A stretch of DNA of 64,000 nucleotides from Calothrix membranacea FACHB-236 (GCF_014696315.1 NZ_JACJPX010000022.1:43224-107223), one strand, 5' to 3'. Numbered from the stretch's first letter, positions 8,522-18,843 are shown. The notes: a model not told the origin generated them from the letters alone. Translations and numbers: made by a program.

Positions 8522-9937
8522 ATGTTAGCGAAAGGTAGCGGAATTATGCTTTGTATAGAAGATCTGCTGACTCTGGAACTATTTCAAACTTTGCCACGGA
8601 ACCGTCTGGATTGGATATGCGATCGCTCTCAAATACTTGACCTCAGTACTGATGAAATATTGGTATCCGAAGGCGATCCTGCAAGTGGCTTTTTTATTAT
8701 GTTGTCTGGGCGTATGGGATTGACTAGGCGCAGTGATGGTATGGAAATGCCTATCGGACAGCACGAAGCACCTAGCTTTTTTGGGGAAATTCCCATACTG
8801 ACAGGCGATCCTAACCCGGTGACAGTACGCGCCCTCACTGACTGTCATCTATATAAACTATCAAGTGAAGATTTCCTGACATTGCTGCATGAGTGTCGCA
8901 ACTTTGAGCAGGTGATTTTTAAAACTGTTGCCAAGCGATCGCGTGGATTAGAATCTTTCATCCGCAATCGGGAGAAAATGGCAGCTTTAGGCACTCTAGC
9001 AGCAGGACTAGCCCATGAACTCAATAATCCAGCAGCCGCCTTGGTTCGCGCTTTGCGGGATATCACCCCAGCATTACTAGAACTGCAACGCATGAATCTG
9101 GTGTATGGACAGCATCAAGTTGATGCAGAACACACTACACAATGGATTAAAGCGCGTGATGAAGGGTATGAGACAATTACCCACAAGCGGGTTGATCCGA
9201 TGACTTTGAGCGATCGCGAAGATGAATTGCTTGATTGGTTAGAAGATTATGGTGTGGAGGATGCGTGGAAACTAGCTGGGCCGCTAGCTGAAGGTGGTAT
9301 CGCAATTACCACATTAGAAGAATTAACTGAACGCTGGCAAGATGATCAGACAGAAATGGGTAGCATGGGCTTGCGCTGGTTAGCCCTTTCCTTTGAAGTT
9401 ATGTCTATGATTACCAGTGGTTTACGCGGTGCAGAACGAATTGCTGAACTGGTGCAATCGATGAAGTCTTATTCCCATTTAGATCAGGGCGCAAGACAAC
9501 TAGTTGATGTGCATGAAGGTTTAGAAGATACCTTACGATTATTCTCATATAAACTGAAGCAAGGCGTAGAAATTCGCAGATCGTATAGTCTGGAAATGCC
9601 GAAAATTTGGGCTTATGGCAGCGAATTAAATCAGGTGTGGACAAATTTGATTGATAACGCCATTGATGCAATGGACGAAAAAGGCATATTAGAAATTATT
9701 ACTACAACGTATAGCGATCGCATCGAAATCCAAATCACAGACTCCGGATCGGGTATTCCTCAAGACATTAAATCGCGAATTTTCGAGCCATTTTTCACAA
9801 CTAAACCAGTTGGAAAAGGTTCAGGCTTAGGCTTAGAAGTAGTAAGACGAATTGTCGAAATCCGTCATCAAGGAAGCATCGCAGTAAATTCCCAACCAGG
9901 GAAAACGCAATTTACTATTTGTCTTCCGATAGGTTGA
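8522..9937 (+). CDS. Histidine kinase with N-terminal cNMP-binding domain
   Basis: The 471-residue soluble kinase begins with a cyclic-nucleotide-binding-type beta-barrel (about residues 15-135; EGDPASGFFIMLSGRMGL, PSFFGEIPILTGDPNPVTVRAL). A long helical DHp region follows with the phospho-acceptor His165 in AAGLAHELNNP. The ATPase domain has N box NLIDNAIDAM, G1 ITDSGSGIP, F box [20 protein letters not shown]. The GEI...PVTVRAL pattern lacks the classical RxA/RxS cAMP phosphate-binding arginine, so the ligand is uncertain. No cognate response regulator is adjacent. ATG 8522 or ATG 8546 could be the start. Confidence 0.9.
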   Translation: MLAKGSGIMLCIEDLLTLELFQTLPRNRLDWICDRSQILDLSTDEILVSEGDPASGFFIMLSGRMGLTRRSDGMEMPIGQHEAPSFFGEIPILTGDPNPVTVRALTDCHLYKLSSEDFLTLLHECRNFEQVIFKTVAKRSRGLESFIRNREKMAALGTLAAGLAHELNNPAAALVRALRDITPALLELQRMNLVYGQHQVDAEHTTQWIKARDEGYETITHKRVDPMTLSDREDELLDWLEDYGVEDAWKLAGPLAEGGIAITTLEELTERWQDDQTEMGSMGLRWLALSFEVMSMITSGLRGAERIAELVQSMKSYSHLDQGARQLVDVHEGLEDTLRLFSYKLKQGVEIRRSYSLEMPKIWAYGSELNQVWTNLIDNAIDAMDEKGILEIITTTYSDRIEIQITDSGSGIPQDIKSRIFEPFFTTKPVGKGSGLGLEVVRRIVEIRHQGSIAVNSQPGKTQFTICLPIG

Positions 9938-9941
9938 GATT

Positions 9942-10035
9942 GGGTAATGGGTAATGGGTAATGGGTAATGGGTAATGGGTAATGGGGAGGAAATAATTCA
10001 ATGACAAATGACCAATGACAAATGACCAATGACAA
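9942..10035. repeat. STRR tract running into the DUF72 start
   Basis: Six GGGTAAT heptamers (9942-9985) are followed by ATGACAA/ATGACCA units. The last units overlap the first codons of the DUF72 gene, so the repeat supplies candidate ATG start codons. Confidence 0.85.
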
Positions 10036-10900
10036 ACCTGTAAAATTTCTGATTGGTTGTGCTGTTTGGGCATATAAAGGATGGGTGGGTGAACTCTATC
10101 CTTCAGGTACTCGCACGGCTGAGTTTCTTTCTCTATACAGCCGTCGCTTCACTACTGTGGAGGGAAATACTACTTTCTACGCTATCCCTAATCAGGAAAC
10201 TGTTACCCGTTGGGCGACGGAAACACCCCCAGGTTTTGAATTTTGTTTGAAATTACCGCGAGATATCACCCATCAGGGGTTGTTGCAACCATATATCCCT
10301 GCGGCTTTACAATTTCTGGAAGGTATGCGTCCTTTGGGTAAGCGTCTTGGCCCGATATTTGCTCAATTACCACCAAGTTACGCACCTATATTAATGGAAG
10401 ATTTGGCTACTTTTTTAGCAGCTTGGCCCCGTACAGTTGCACCCTTAGCGCTAGAAGTTCGCCATCCGGATTGGTTTAAGGAACCCCATGCTAGTAATTT
10501 GACAGCGCTGTTAGAAAAGCTCAATGTTGGCAGGGTTCTTTTAGACTCCCGCCCCATCTACACTGGAGATGATGACCCGCAGTTACACTCAGAACGACGC
10601 AAACCGAAATTACCAGTACAATTTAGCGTCACAGCACCTTTTACCCTAATTCGCTTTATCTCACACCCGAATTTACCTGTGAATCAGCCGTTTATGGAAG
10701 AGTGGGTAACGCAGATTCAACAGTGGTTACAGGCGGGAGTGCAAATTTATTTCTTTGTTCATTGTCCTATAGAAGAGCGATCGCCCAGCACAGCCCGTCA
10801 CTTTCAAAATTTACTGGAACAGAATGGTGTAGAAGTTCCTCCCTTACCTTGGAATAACCTCGTTCAGCCACCCAATCAGCTCAGTTTATGGGATTTATAA
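10022..10900 (+). CDS. DUF72 (YecE-like) TIM-barrel protein
   Basis: The 292-residue protein has the DUF72 signature: IGCAVWAYKGWVGELYPSGT near the N-terminus, then the TTVEGNTTFYAIPN strand, KLPRDITH, FAQLPPSYAP, LALEVRHPDWF and, at the C-terminus, QIYFFVHCPIEERSP. The fold is a TIM barrel related to xylose-isomerase-like proteins. The biochemical role of the family is not settled. The first ATG at 10022 lies within the upstream STRR tract, so the first three or four residues (MTND) are repeat-derived. It follows the kinase by 84 bases on the same strand; co-transcription is possible but not shown. Confidence 0.9.
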   Translation: MTNDKPVKFLIGCAVWAYKGWVGELYPSGTRTAEFLSLYSRRFTTVEGNTTFYAIPNQETVTRWATETPPGFEFCLKLPRDITHQGLLQPYIPAALQFLEGMRPLGKRLGPIFAQLPPSYAPILMEDLATFLAAWPRTVAPLALEVRHPDWFKEPHASNLTALLEKLNVGRVLLDSRPIYTGDDDPQLHSERRKPKLPVQFSVTAPFTLIRFISHPNLPVNQPFMEEWVTQIQQWLQAGVQIYFFVHCPIEERSPSTARHFQNLLEQNGVEVPPLPWNNLVQPPNQLSLWDL

Positions 10901-10994
10901 AGCATAGGCTAGGCACTAGTTCTCATTTAGGTGAGAACGAAAGATTTCACATTGCTGACCCTAAAAACTAGTCCCTAGCCCCTATTTGCAGATC

Positions 10995-11567
10995 TTAATT
11001 TGAGAACATTCCTCTATTTGGTTTTTCTGGAATTACCGCATAAGCATCTATTTCAAATAACATACCGTCAAGTGCCAATCTAGGAACAGGGATGAGTGTG
11101 TTTGCTGGTGGTTTATTCCCCCACAAATTAACAATTTCACGTCCTAATGGTATTAATTTCTCTTGTGTGTGATTAACTATAAGTACAGTAGTTTTTGCTA
11201 CATCTTCTGGCTTGGCACCCACCGCTTGCAAGGCAAAGCGGAGGTTCTGAAAAGCCCGTACTAACTGCTCCTCATAATCATCTGAAACCAGATTTCCTTG
11301 CAAATCTGAGCCAAATTGTCCAGAAATATAAACCGTTTTTGCCTTTGCTGGTGTGACAGCTATATGGCTATAGCCATTTTGGGGCGCATTATATAGCGTT
11401 GGTGGGTTTACCAGTTCCACATCTTTTTTTTCATGAGCATTCACTTCGGTTTGTGTTCCTGCGATAAAGGTGGTGCCTAACCCTGCACCACCAAGCCACA
11501 AAAGTGCATTGCGTCGCGATAATTTGCTTACTAGTGAATTTACTGTACTGGTAATACGCTGAGACAT
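10995..11567 (-). CDS. Exported RidA/YjgF-family protein with Tat signal
   Basis: The N-terminus carries a twin-arginine motif SRRNALLWLGG (Arg at about 18-19) followed by a hydrophobic core and a plausible site after VNA, so export in folded form is likely. The mature part is a RidA/YjgF domain: VYISGQFGSDLQGNLVSDDYEEQLVRAFQNL, ALQAVGAKPEDVAKTTVLI, and PVPRLALDGMLFEIDAYAV. The Arg that contacts the imine/carboxylate in RidA is present (VPRLAL). Classical RidA deaminates 2-aminoacrylate in the cytoplasm, so the periplasmic substrate here is unknown. A clear RBS AAGGAG lies five bases before the ATG. Confidence 0.9.
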   Translation of the reverse strand: MSQRITSTVNSLVSKLSRRNALLWLGGAGLGTTFIAGTQTEVNAHEKKDVELVNPPTLYNAPQNGYSHIAVTPAKAKTVYISGQFGSDLQGNLVSDDYEEQLVRAFQNLRFALQAVGAKPEDVAKTTVLIVNHTQEKLIPLGREIVNLWGNKPPANTLIPVPRLALDGMLFEIDAYAVIPEKPNRGMFSN

Positions 11568-12136
11568 TAAAGCTCCTTAAATAAATACTTCAGTAAGTCA
11601 GCAATTGAACATATAGCGTTTCTCAGTCTGGTGAAGTACGAAATTACCCCTCCCCAACCCTCCCCTTACCAAGGGGAGGGTGCGCGATAGCGCGGGTGGG
11701 GTGTATTTCATTTGCTTGGGAATTGCTATAACCCACATTCAAAAAGATAAATTGAAAAAGCTTTACTTTTTCTTCCTCAAAACTTTACATATTGCTTGCA
11801 TCAAGTGTACTTACTTACGAAAAATCAATTACATACTAAGCATAAAATGAAACTTGCTAATAGTAAAGTAAAACCTGATCAACGGATAGTTTAAAAATAT
11901 AATTTCAGGAGCTAACAAATTTACTAAAAAAATCAAAATTTTCGTAACCAAATCACTCTGACAGAAGAAAAATAACGTTCCATATTTGCGCTGATTTTAC
12001 CCATTTCTAGAATTGGTAAATTTAGGGATGTCATTATAATAGATTTGCGTTAGAAATGTGGAGCTTATACTAGAATTTTAAACTGATGCCAAAAACCCTA
12101 ATTATATTGTTAAAACGAGATTCTGGGGCGGTCTAA
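11568..12136. repeat. Intergenic region with GC-rich palindrome
   Basis: A perfect 10-bp stem, CCCTCCCCTT (11658-11667) and AAGGGGAGGG (11671-11680) with a 3-base loop, is followed by the palindrome GCGCGATAGCGC (11682-11693). The GC-rich block stands out against AT-rich surroundings and looks like a dispersed palindromic repeat. The remainder up to the RsbW-like gene is AT-rich with no recognised gene. Confidence 0.7.
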
Positions 12137-12607
12137 ATGTCATCGGAAACCAGTTTCCTGATTTATAACTCTAGTTTGCAAGTTGCCAGTGATATTAATG
12201 CAATGACAACAGTATTAGAGTGGTTTGATCAATTTAATAGCTCACCTTTAACTGATCGGGTATGGATAGAAGGACAAACAGCTTTGATTGAAGGCTTTAC
12301 AAATGTAGTCCGCCATGCCCATAAACACCTTAGTCCTCAAACTCCTATTGATTTGACAGTCCAAATTTCCGCTGATTATTTTCAGCTTTGTATCTGGGAT
12401 CAAGGCGATATTTTTAATTTAGAAGTGGCTTTAGAAAATCTCAGCCAACAAACCAGCGATTATACATTCAATCCGTTAAATCATGAAGCTCATTGGGGGT
12501 GCATCTTCTTACTCAAACTGAGAAACAAATATAGCTGGACAATTAGCTATACTCGCGAATCAGACGCTAGAAACTGTTTATTGCTAAAGAAAAAAATAGT
12601 TGCTTAA
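12137..12607 (+). CDS. RsbW/SpoIIAB-like anti-sigma ATPase
   Basis: The 156-residue single-domain protein resembles HATPase_c_2 anti-sigma kinases. It has the N box ALIEGFTNVVRHAHKH, then IWDQGDIF where the G1 box is expected, and a C-terminal NHEAHWGCIFLLKLRN in place of the usual GxGLxLI lid. The altered G2 region means that ATP binding is probable but kinase activity is uncertain. The next gene, 64 bases downstream, is an STAS antagonist, and a PP2C phosphatase is convergent. Together they make a partner-switching set in which this protein would bind the STAS protein or another target. No sigma factor is in the window. Confidence 0.82.
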   Translation: MSSETSFLIYNSSLQVASDINAMTTVLEWFDQFNSSPLTDRVWIEGQTALIEGFTNVVRHAHKHLSPQTPIDLTVQISADYFQLCIWDQGDIFNLEVALENLSQQTSDYTFNPLNHEAHWGCIFLLKLRNKYSWTISYTRESDARNCLLLKKKIVA

Positions 12608-12671
12608 ATAGATTACTAGCTGATTTAGTCTTGTCATTTATTTTTACCGAAACATTTTTGTAACTAAAATT

Positions 12672-13001
12672 ATGGCTTATCAATTAAAAGTAATTCAGCC
12701 TCAGGGAACTTTTGATGGAAGAAATGGGAGAAAAGTTTGTGAGGAAATGGTCAAAGTTATGGGTTCGGGTGTCAAAACTATTTTGATTGATTTTCAAGAT
12801 ATTACTTTTATGGATAGTTCTGGCTTTGGTACCTTGTTATTGACACTAAAAACTGTGCGGCAACAACAAGGTAGGCTAGCACTTTGTTCCATAAACGAGC
12901 AAATTAAAATGATTCTAGATTTGAGTGATACAACACAGGCTTTTGAAGTATTTCCCAATCAAGCATCATTTATGCAGGAAGTTACTCAGCACCAAACTTG
13001 A
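12672..13001 (+). CDS. STAS-domain anti-sigma factor antagonist
   Basis: The 109-residue single STAS domain has the antagonist signature IDFQDITFMDSSGFGTLLLTL. The serine in DSSG is the residue phosphorylated by RsbW-type kinases and dephosphorylated by RsbU/SpoIIE phosphatases. It lies 64 bases after the RsbW-like gene on the same strand. Its last 20 bases overlap the 3' end of the opposing receiver-PP2C gene, so the two transcripts are antisense to each other at their ends. Confidence 0.9.
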   Translation: MAYQLKVIQPQGTFDGRNGRKVCEEMVKVMGSGVKTILIDFQDITFMDSSGFGTLLLTLKTVRQQQGRLALCSINEQIKMILDLSDTTQAFEVFPNQASFMQEVTQHQT

Positions 13002-14172
13002 TTTCTATTAAAGAGCAGTCATCTGTGAATATTTGACTACCTGTACTAATTTTTACATATTCTAAAATTGATTCTATATCTAATTGTAATGATTGATGAT
13101 TTTCAGTTAATAAATCGATAAAACCATTCAAGTTCAACAGTAAACCATCACGCTTTTCAACTTCATAAACTCCATCACTAAAAACATAAAGTTTACTAGT
13201 AGGTTTAACATCACATACATCATTATAATATTTTGGTTCGGGAGACACGCCAATTGGTAGACTACGGGTAACGAGTTTTTTCACCTCTAAACCAGTATCA
13301 CATTCAGCAGATTTAGAAAGCATTAAAGCCGGAGGGTGTCCGGCGCTAGCGTATGTTAGTTGATAAGAACTACGGTTAAAAACTCCATACCAAATGGTAA
13401 AGTACTGAAAATTTTGCTGATCCATTTGAAAGAAATTATTCAAATCTTGCAGCACTTGACATGGTTCATAGAGACTAGCATGGGGCAAAGAATGCGATCG
13501 CAACATATTATGCACCGAAATTGAAGGCAGCGCCGCAGCTAATCCATGTCCAGAAACATCTAGAAGATAAATTACCAAGTGATCGTCATCTAGCCAGTAG
13601 TAATCAAAGCAATCGCCACCCAATTGACTAGATGGTAAAAATCTCGAGTTGATTGTGACTAATCCCGTCATCGGTGCAGGTAAAAGAGATTTGACGTAAT
13701 CAGCAGCTTCGCTCAACTCTGTTTCTAAAAGCTGTTTTTGGATCTGTAAATCTTTAGCTAATTTCTGCAGTTCTTGATTAGCTTGATATAGCCTCAATCC
13801 GGCTCTGACTCTGGCTTTTAATTCGCTCACCTCAATAGGCTTGCTCAAAAAATCATCTGCACCAGTATCTAAACCTTCTACTCTGTCTTCAACTGCTTTG
13901 CGTGATGTTAGCAGAATAAAAAAGCTATTAGATAGTAATGGTTCAGATTTAATTTTGCGACATACTTCTAAACCATCCATTTCCTCCATTTGCCAATCAC
14001 AAATGATGATTGCTGGACGGTATTTTTCAGCTTGTTCTAGTCCCTGTTCACCACTAGAGGCAAGAATAACTTCATATTCCTGATCTTGCAGGGCTTGCCT
14101 CAAAATCAGTTGGATCACCCGATCATCATCAATTACTAATATTTTGATTTTGGTATTAGATATTTCATCCAT
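12982..14172 (-). CDS. Receiver-PP2C (RsbU/SpoIIE-type) phosphatase
   Basis: The 396-residue protein starts with a receiver domain (residues about 8-125): the acidic pair is in VIDDDR, the phospho-acceptor Asp is in IIICDWQMEEMDG, Thr in ILLTS, Lys in FLSKPIE. A coiled-coil linker (about 130-165) leads to a PPM/SpoIIE phosphatase domain with metal-binding motifs GGDCFDYYWL, LLDVSGHGLAAAL, ASAGHPPALM and FSDGVYE. Phosphorylation of the receiver would set phosphatase activity on the convergent STAS protein. The kinase could be the hybrid kinase encoded next, 221 bases upstream, but this is inference. Confidence 0.92.
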   Translation of the reverse strand: MDEISNTKIKILVIDDDRVIQLILRQALQDQEYEVILASSGEQGLEQAEKYRPAIIICDWQMEEMDGLEVCRKIKSEPLLSNSFFILLTSRKAVEDRVEGLDTGADDFLSKPIEVSELKARVRAGLRLYQANQELQKLAKDLQIQKQLLETELSEAADYVKSLLPAPMTGLVTINSRFLPSSQLGGDCFDYYWLDDDHLVIYLLDVSGHGLAAALPSISVHNMLRSHSLPHASLYEPCQVLQDLNNFFQMDQQNFQYFTIWYGVFNRSSYQLTYASAGHPPALMLSKSAECDTGLEVKKLVTRSLPIGVSPEPKYYNDVCDVKPTSKLYVFSDGVYEVEKRDGLLLNLNGFIDLLTENHQSLQLDIESILEYVKISTGSQIFTDDCSLIEIKFGAE

Positions 14173-14189
14173 TTGTGTATTTGGGACTG

Positions 14190-14296
14190 GGGAATGAGTA
14201 ATGAGTAATAAGTAATGAGTAATAGGTAATGGGGAATAAGGAAATAAGAATAATCAATAATCTTTGACTCTTGTACAGACGCGATTAATCGCGTCT
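14190..14296. repeat. STRR tract and 20-bp perfect palindrome
   Basis: Degenerate GAGTAAT/AAGTAAT heptamers lie at 14190-14239. AGACGCGATTAATCGCGTCT at 14277-14296 is a perfect palindrome. A nearly identical copy (one mismatch) is at 45780-45798. Palindromes of this type are dispersed in cyanobacterial genomes. A regulatory role is not shown. Confidence 0.7.
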
Positions 14297-14393
14297 CTCC
14301 GACTCTTGACAAATCTTCCATCATTCCTAGGGGTTGTAGGATGATGGCTGGAAAAGTTGCTGAGTAACGAGTAAAAATACTAATTTCTAGTCT

Positions 14394-17300
14394 TTACTTA
14401 GTTAGTATTCCCTGAAGTACTGCGATCGCACTCTGATATTCAGTTTCTAGTTGATTAACTAACCCAGATAGTTGATCCCATGATTGCTCTTTGGCAGATT
14501 CTTCTAGGGTTTCACAAATTTTTCCCAAATTAACAGCACCAATACTAACACTGGGCGATCGCAAAGCATGAGCTGCTTTTTGTAACTTTGGGCGCTCTTT
14601 TTCAATCAGAGCATCTTTCATTGTCTGGATTCTTGTGGGGGTATCTTCTAGGTAAACCTCGATGAGTTCCGCAACTAGGCGATCGCCTTCATTACCGCCT
14701 AGGCTTTGCAATTCTTGCAGAATACTCCGATCAATTGCTTCTATAAGATTCAGATCGGGGGGTGGAGGCGGTAATACCAACTCAGCAGGTAAAGGAGTAG
14801 GTACAGAAGGCTGGGAAACTTGATAATGCTGAGTTACAAATTTGTTGAGAACTGCTTCTAGCGCTTCTAGATTAATCGGCTTACTGACATAATCATCCAT
14901 ACCAACTGATAAGCATTCTTGCCTATCTTCAGGTCGAGCATGGGCAGTCATGGCAATTATCCAAGGTTGAGTCGCCTGTGAAAAATCCCCACGAATCCGG
15001 GAAGTTGTCTCCCAGCCGTCCATTTCTGGCATTTGGATATCCATAAACACAACATCATAGAGTTGCCGTTGCAAGGATTCTAAAGCTTCTCGTCCATTAT
15101 TGGCGACATCTGCCCGATAGCCTAGACGATCCAGCATTTTCAAGGCTATTTTCTGATTCACCAACACATCCTCAACCAGCAGAATCTTCAAGTTTGAGCT
15201 TTGAGCAACCTGGGTGTCAATTGTTGAGATATGGGATGCAGACAAGCGGGAGTAAGAAGGTATATTTACTTTGCCATCAACCAGGCGTGTAGACCAGCTA
15301 CCACGGACAATTTGTAGTAATGTGTTATGCAACTGATACTGGCGCACAGGCTTATTCAAAAAGGCAGTAAACTCAGAAGCTATCTCCTTCACCTCTAAAG
15401 TTTGCTTGCTTTTAGCACTCAACATTACCAAAGCTAAATCCTGCTGTTTGTGTAAACTGCGAATTTTACTCGTGAGTTCGAGGGTGTTAATGTTAGGGCT
15501 ATCAATATCTAATATCGCTATGTCAAAAGGATCTTGTCGCAGTAAATCTAGTGCAGCATCGCTCGATTCTACAGCTTGGACATCGACTCCCAAAGTCTGA
15601 AGTTGCCAAGTTAAGCATTTCTTTAAATTATTATTATTAGTTACTAATATTAATTGCTTGCCTACCAGCTCTGGGTAAAGGAAAGTGCTATCGACAGTAG
15701 AAGGATCGACTTGTAATTTGGCTGTGAAATAGAAAGTAGAACCTCTACCTGCTTCGCTTTCTACCCACATTCTGCCGCCCATAATTTCGCTCAGACGCTT
15801 GCTAATAGCTAATCCCAAGCCAGTACCGCCATAACGTCGCGCCATAGAAGCATCAACCTGGCTAAAAGGTTTGAATAGCCGATGCAAGCGATCGCCTGGG
15901 ATACCGATACCTGTATCAGTGACGGCAAATTGAAATTCGTAATACACATGATCGGGATTTTTGCCTACCCGTTTCGGTATCTGTCTTTGCACGGCGATGG
16001 AGACAACTATTTCACCATTATTGGTGAATTTGACGGCATTGCTGACTAAATTCCAAAGAATTTGCCGCAGACGAGTAATATCACCAATAATTAAAGTTGG
16101 TGTGTGCCATGCCAGTTGATACATTAATTCAATACCTTTGGCAGCAGCCTGAGGCGCTAGTAAATCTAAAGCTTCTTCTACACAGACTTGCAAGTCAAAG
16201 GGCTGTTCTTCTAACTCTAAATTGTTAGACTCAATTTTAGAGAAGTCGAGAATATCATTAATAATTGTCATTAAGGCATCGCCACTGTTGCGGATAGTTT
16301 CCACATAGTCGCGTTGCTCTGGTTTGAGGGGAGTATCTAACAACAATCCCGTCATTCCAATCACCGCATTCATTGGAGTACGAATTTCATGGCTCATGGT
16401 GGCGAGGAAATTACTCTTCGCCATATTCGCTGTTTCTGCGGCTTGCTTGGCAATAGTTAGCTCTTCATTCTGCTGTGCTAACAAGTTGGCTTGACGGGTT
16501 TCCTGATCTAGCAATTGTGCTTGAGTCAGAGCAATACCCATTTGATCTGCGAGGTGAGTAAGCAAATCTAACTCTAATTCCGTCCATTCTCTAGGGCGAT
16601 CGCACTGATGAATGATTAATAATCCCCACAAATCTTCTCGCAGCAAAATTGGTACAACTAGATTCGCCTTTACCGGACAATCCTCTGTACGGCAGGGTTT
16701 TGCTTGTGTCTGCACCAAATCAGAAATGATGGTTATTTGTCCCTGACGATAAAATTCTAAGTATTTCTGCTGCAGACAAGTATCGCAAATATCGTTGTCT
16801 AAAATAGCTGCCCATTGGGGTACTACAGCTTCTTGAACAACTTTGCCAGAACCATCGGGATTAATTTGGAAGATGAGGACGCGATCGGCCTGTAAAATTC
16901 GTTGTACTTCTGTTACCGTTGTCTGCAGAATTTTTTCCCATTGCAAAGACTGACGGATTTCTTCAGTAATTTGCTTGAGTAGCAATACACGTTGATATTG
17001 CTGCTGTAATGCTGCTTCTGCGTTTTTGCGTTCTGTGATATCGAGATGCGTTCCCACCATTCTCAAAGGTTTACCTTGAGAGTTACGGCTCACCAATTTA
17101 CCCCGATCCAGAATCCACTTCCATGCTCCAGATTTCGTTAAAAAGCGGATTTCTGACTCATAAACAGGGGTTCTCCCCTTGAAATGCGCTATGAGTCGTT
17201 GGCGCATTATCGGTAGATCCTCTGGATGAATCAACCTATTTTTAACTTTAATCGTATTTTCGATTTCTTCTGGTTCATAACCGAGCATTGTCGCCCAGCG

Positions 17301-18284
17301 TGGACTACGATACACTTCTCCAATTGCTAAATTCCAATCCCAAAGCCCTTCGTCTACCGAATCTAGAGCCAATTTTAAGCGTTCTTCACTCAGTCTCAGA
17401 GCATTTTCCGATTGCTTCCGTAAAGTGATATCGCTGTATTTCCACAAATGACCATAAAATTTTTGATCGACTACAATCGGAATGTACTCTTGTTCAAAAG
17501 TCCGTCCATCCAAGAGTTGCCATTCTTGATTGAGAACTATTTCGCCCTGGTTAACAATCTCATCTAAGCGTTGGGCAAATTTTTCTGGTTCTGTAAATAG
17601 TTGTTTGGCTGTTTGTGCTACTTGGCGACAGTCGATTCCTACTAAAGCTTCTGGGGATTGGGGAATACCAAATTGATGACACAATTCCCGATTTGCTAGT
17701 ACAACCTGTCGGTTATCGTCTTCTAATAGCACACCCAGCTGTAAACTATCAATTAGTGTTTGCAATCGGGAAGCTGTAGCTCTTAATTCAGCGCGCTGAG
17801 ATGTAAGTCTTGTAGTGAGTTTTTGGGCATCTGCCAGAGCTGAATTTTTCGCTTGTAACAGAAACAGATAATCAGAAATTGAATCGTATAAAGGAAAATC
17901 GTTAAGGGTCAGATCGAGCTTTTTGATATTAGCAATATCAGTAATCCAGGGAGAACCCAAAAAGAGCAGATGATTTGATTTCTCGAGATATACCATCTGC
18001 CCCTTGAGCTGCATTTCTCTGTGATGAGATTGCAACAAAAATAGCGATCGCGTTTGCTGGCAAATGGCTGCAAAGCTACTTGGACATTTGGGGCGATTAA
18101 TTTGAAAATGTTCTTCTAGGGAACTATCTAAAATTGCGATCGGTTCTAAAATGCGCTGCAGCACCTTACCCACCTGGACAATCTTCATGTGTTGATCGAT
18201 TACCAGATGAAAGGGAAATAATGTGGCAATTTGTTCAGGAGGAAGACTAAATTGTTCTAACTCAGTAGCCCGATCATTTGTCAT
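14394..18284 (-). CDS. HNOBA-PAS-PAS-GAF hybrid histidine kinase with receivers and HPt
   Basis: This multi-domain kinase (about 1296 residues from ATG 18284) begins with an H-NOX-associated HNOBA region ([21 protein letters not shown], coiled-coil near 160). Two PAS modules follow ([31 protein letters not shown] with a PAC), then a GAF domain with a CDTC/CRTEDC pattern. HisKA has [16 protein letters not shown], and the ATPase domain has [10 protein letters not shown] and TDTGIGIP. Two receivers and a C-terminal HPt ([18 protein letters not shown]) complete it. The first receiver has TNNNN where the acidic pair should be and looks inactive; the second ([23 protein letters not shown]) is complete. 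The frame extends to 18362, but ATG 18284 gives a sensible 11-base overlap with the H-NOX gene. Confidence 0.92.
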   Translation of the reverse strand: MTNDRATELEQFSLPPEQIATLFPFHLVIDQHMKIVQVGKVLQRILEPIAILDSSLEEHFQINRPKCPSSFAAICQQTRSLFLLQSHHREMQLKGQMVYLEKSNHLLFLGSPWITDIANIKKLDLTLNDFPLYDSISDYLFLLQAKNSALADAQKLTTRLTSQRAELRATASRLQTLIDSLQLGVLLEDDNRQVVLANRELCHQFGIPQSPEALVGIDCRQVAQTAKQLFTEPEKFAQRLDEIVNQGEIVLNQEWQLLDGRTFEQEYIPIVVDQKFYGHLWKYSDITLRKQSENALRLSEERLKLALDSVDEGLWDWNLAIGEVYRSPRWATMLGYEPEEIENTIKVKNRLIHPEDLPIMRQRLIAHFKGRTPVYESEIRFLTKSGAWKWILDRGKLVSRNSQGKPLRMVGTHLDITERKNAEAALQQQYQRVLLLKQITEEIRQSLQWEKILQTTVTEVQRILQADRVLIFQINPDGSGKVVQEAVVPQWAAILDNDICDTCLQQKYLEFYRQGQITIISDLVQTQAKPCRTEDCPVKANLVVPILLREDLWGLLIIHQCDRPREWTELELDLLTHLADQMGIALTQAQLLDQETRQANLLAQQNEELTIAKQAAETANMAKSNFLATMSHEIRTPMNAVIGMTGLLLDTPLKPEQRDYVETIRNSGDALMTIINDILDFSKIESNNLELEEQPFDLQVCVEEALDLLAPQAAAKGIELMYQLAWHTPTLIIGDITRLRQILWNLVSNAVKFTNNGEIVVSIAVQRQIPKRVGKNPDHVYYEFQFAVTDTGIGIPGDRLHRLFKPFSQVDASMARRYGGTGLGLAISKRLSEIMGGRMWVESEAGRGSTFYFTAKLQVDPSTVDSTFLYPELVGKQLILVTNNNNLKKCLTWQLQTLGVDVQAVESSDAALDLLRQDPFDIAILDIDSPNINTLELTSKIRSLHKQQDLALVMLSAKSKQTLEVKEIASEFTAFLNKPVRQYQLHNTLLQIVRGSWSTRLVDGKVNIPSYSRLSASHISTIDTQVAQSSNLKILLVEDVLVNQKIALKMLDRLGYRADVANNGREALESLQRQLYDVVFMDIQMPEMDGWETTSRIRGDFSQATQPWIIAMTAHARPEDRQECLSVGMDDYVSKPINLEALEAVLNKFVTQHYQVSQPSVPTPLPAELVLPPPPPDLNLIEAIDRSILQELQSLGGNEGDRLVAELIEVYLEDTPTRIQTMKDALIEKERPKLQKAAHALRSPSVSIGAVNLGKICETLEESAKEQSWDQLSGLVNQLETEYQSAIAVLQGILTK

Positions 18285-18843
18285 AGGTGTGAGAATTGTC
18301 GTATTCAACAGAGAAGATATCGTGGTTAGCTCCTTGTTCCTTAAAACTGGTTTGGGTAACATCTATCTTGGTACAAAAGCGTTTTCCTAAACCGTGGAGT
18401 AACCCAATTACCATAGGAGCCAAGCCCATCCTTGAAGATTGGTAATGCAGCTCAACAGACTTATCTGTGGCTTGTTCGCAGTCAAAAGATGGTGGACGCA
18501 GTTGCGAGAAACTCAAGCCTACCCGGGCATGGAGATTGTCGAGGTTTTCCATAAACTGAGGTAAGGAATCACCAGCACTGTCTAATAAGTCACCATAGCC
18601 CTCTTCTGCTGTGTATGTTACCCAGTATTCTCCAAAAGCCATCAGCAGTTCTTCTGGTGGTGTTTTCAATACCTCACTTGCGGCTGCGACTAAACGATAG
18701 GTAACATCGTCAGAGTAACAATCCATACCTATAAAAAAATCTATGTCCTCCAGGTCTGCTTTCTGCTTGATGGTTTTCCAGGTATCTTCACCGTGGTATT
18801 TGCAAATCATGTCTTGAACTGCTTTGTTGACTAGACCATACAT
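18274..18843 (-). CDS. H-NOX heme gas sensor
   Basis: The 189-residue H-NOX (HNOB) domain binds heme and, in cyanobacteria, senses NO. The proximal ligand is His105 (DNLHARVGL), and the propionate-clamping YxSxR motif is Tyr134, Ser136, Arg138 (HYQSSR). Trp74 (GEYWVTY) occupies the position described for the distal pocket of Nostoc H-NOX, and I see no distal tyrosine, which fits NO rather than O2 binding. ATG 18843 has AGGAG eight bases upstream; the upstream TTG at 18864 is rejected. The stop overlaps the start region of the HNOBA kinase, so the two are coupled and should form a sensor-kinase complex. Confidence 0.95.
   Translation of the reverse strand: MYGLVNKAVQDMICKYHGEDTWKTIKQKADLEDIDFFIGMDCYSDDVTYRLVAAASEVLKTPPEELLMAFGEYWVTYTAEEGYGDLLDSAGDSLPQFMENLDNLHARVGLSFSQLRPPSFDCEQATDKSVELHYQSSRMGLAPMVIGLLHGLGKRFCTKIDVTQTSFKEQGANHDIFSVEYDNSHTYDK

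Noticed and set aside
18285..18362. Longer start of the HNOBA kinase with an 89-base overlap with H-NOX
   Set aside because: The added residues are the shadow of the H-NOX C-terminus; an 11-base overlap is the usual arrangement.
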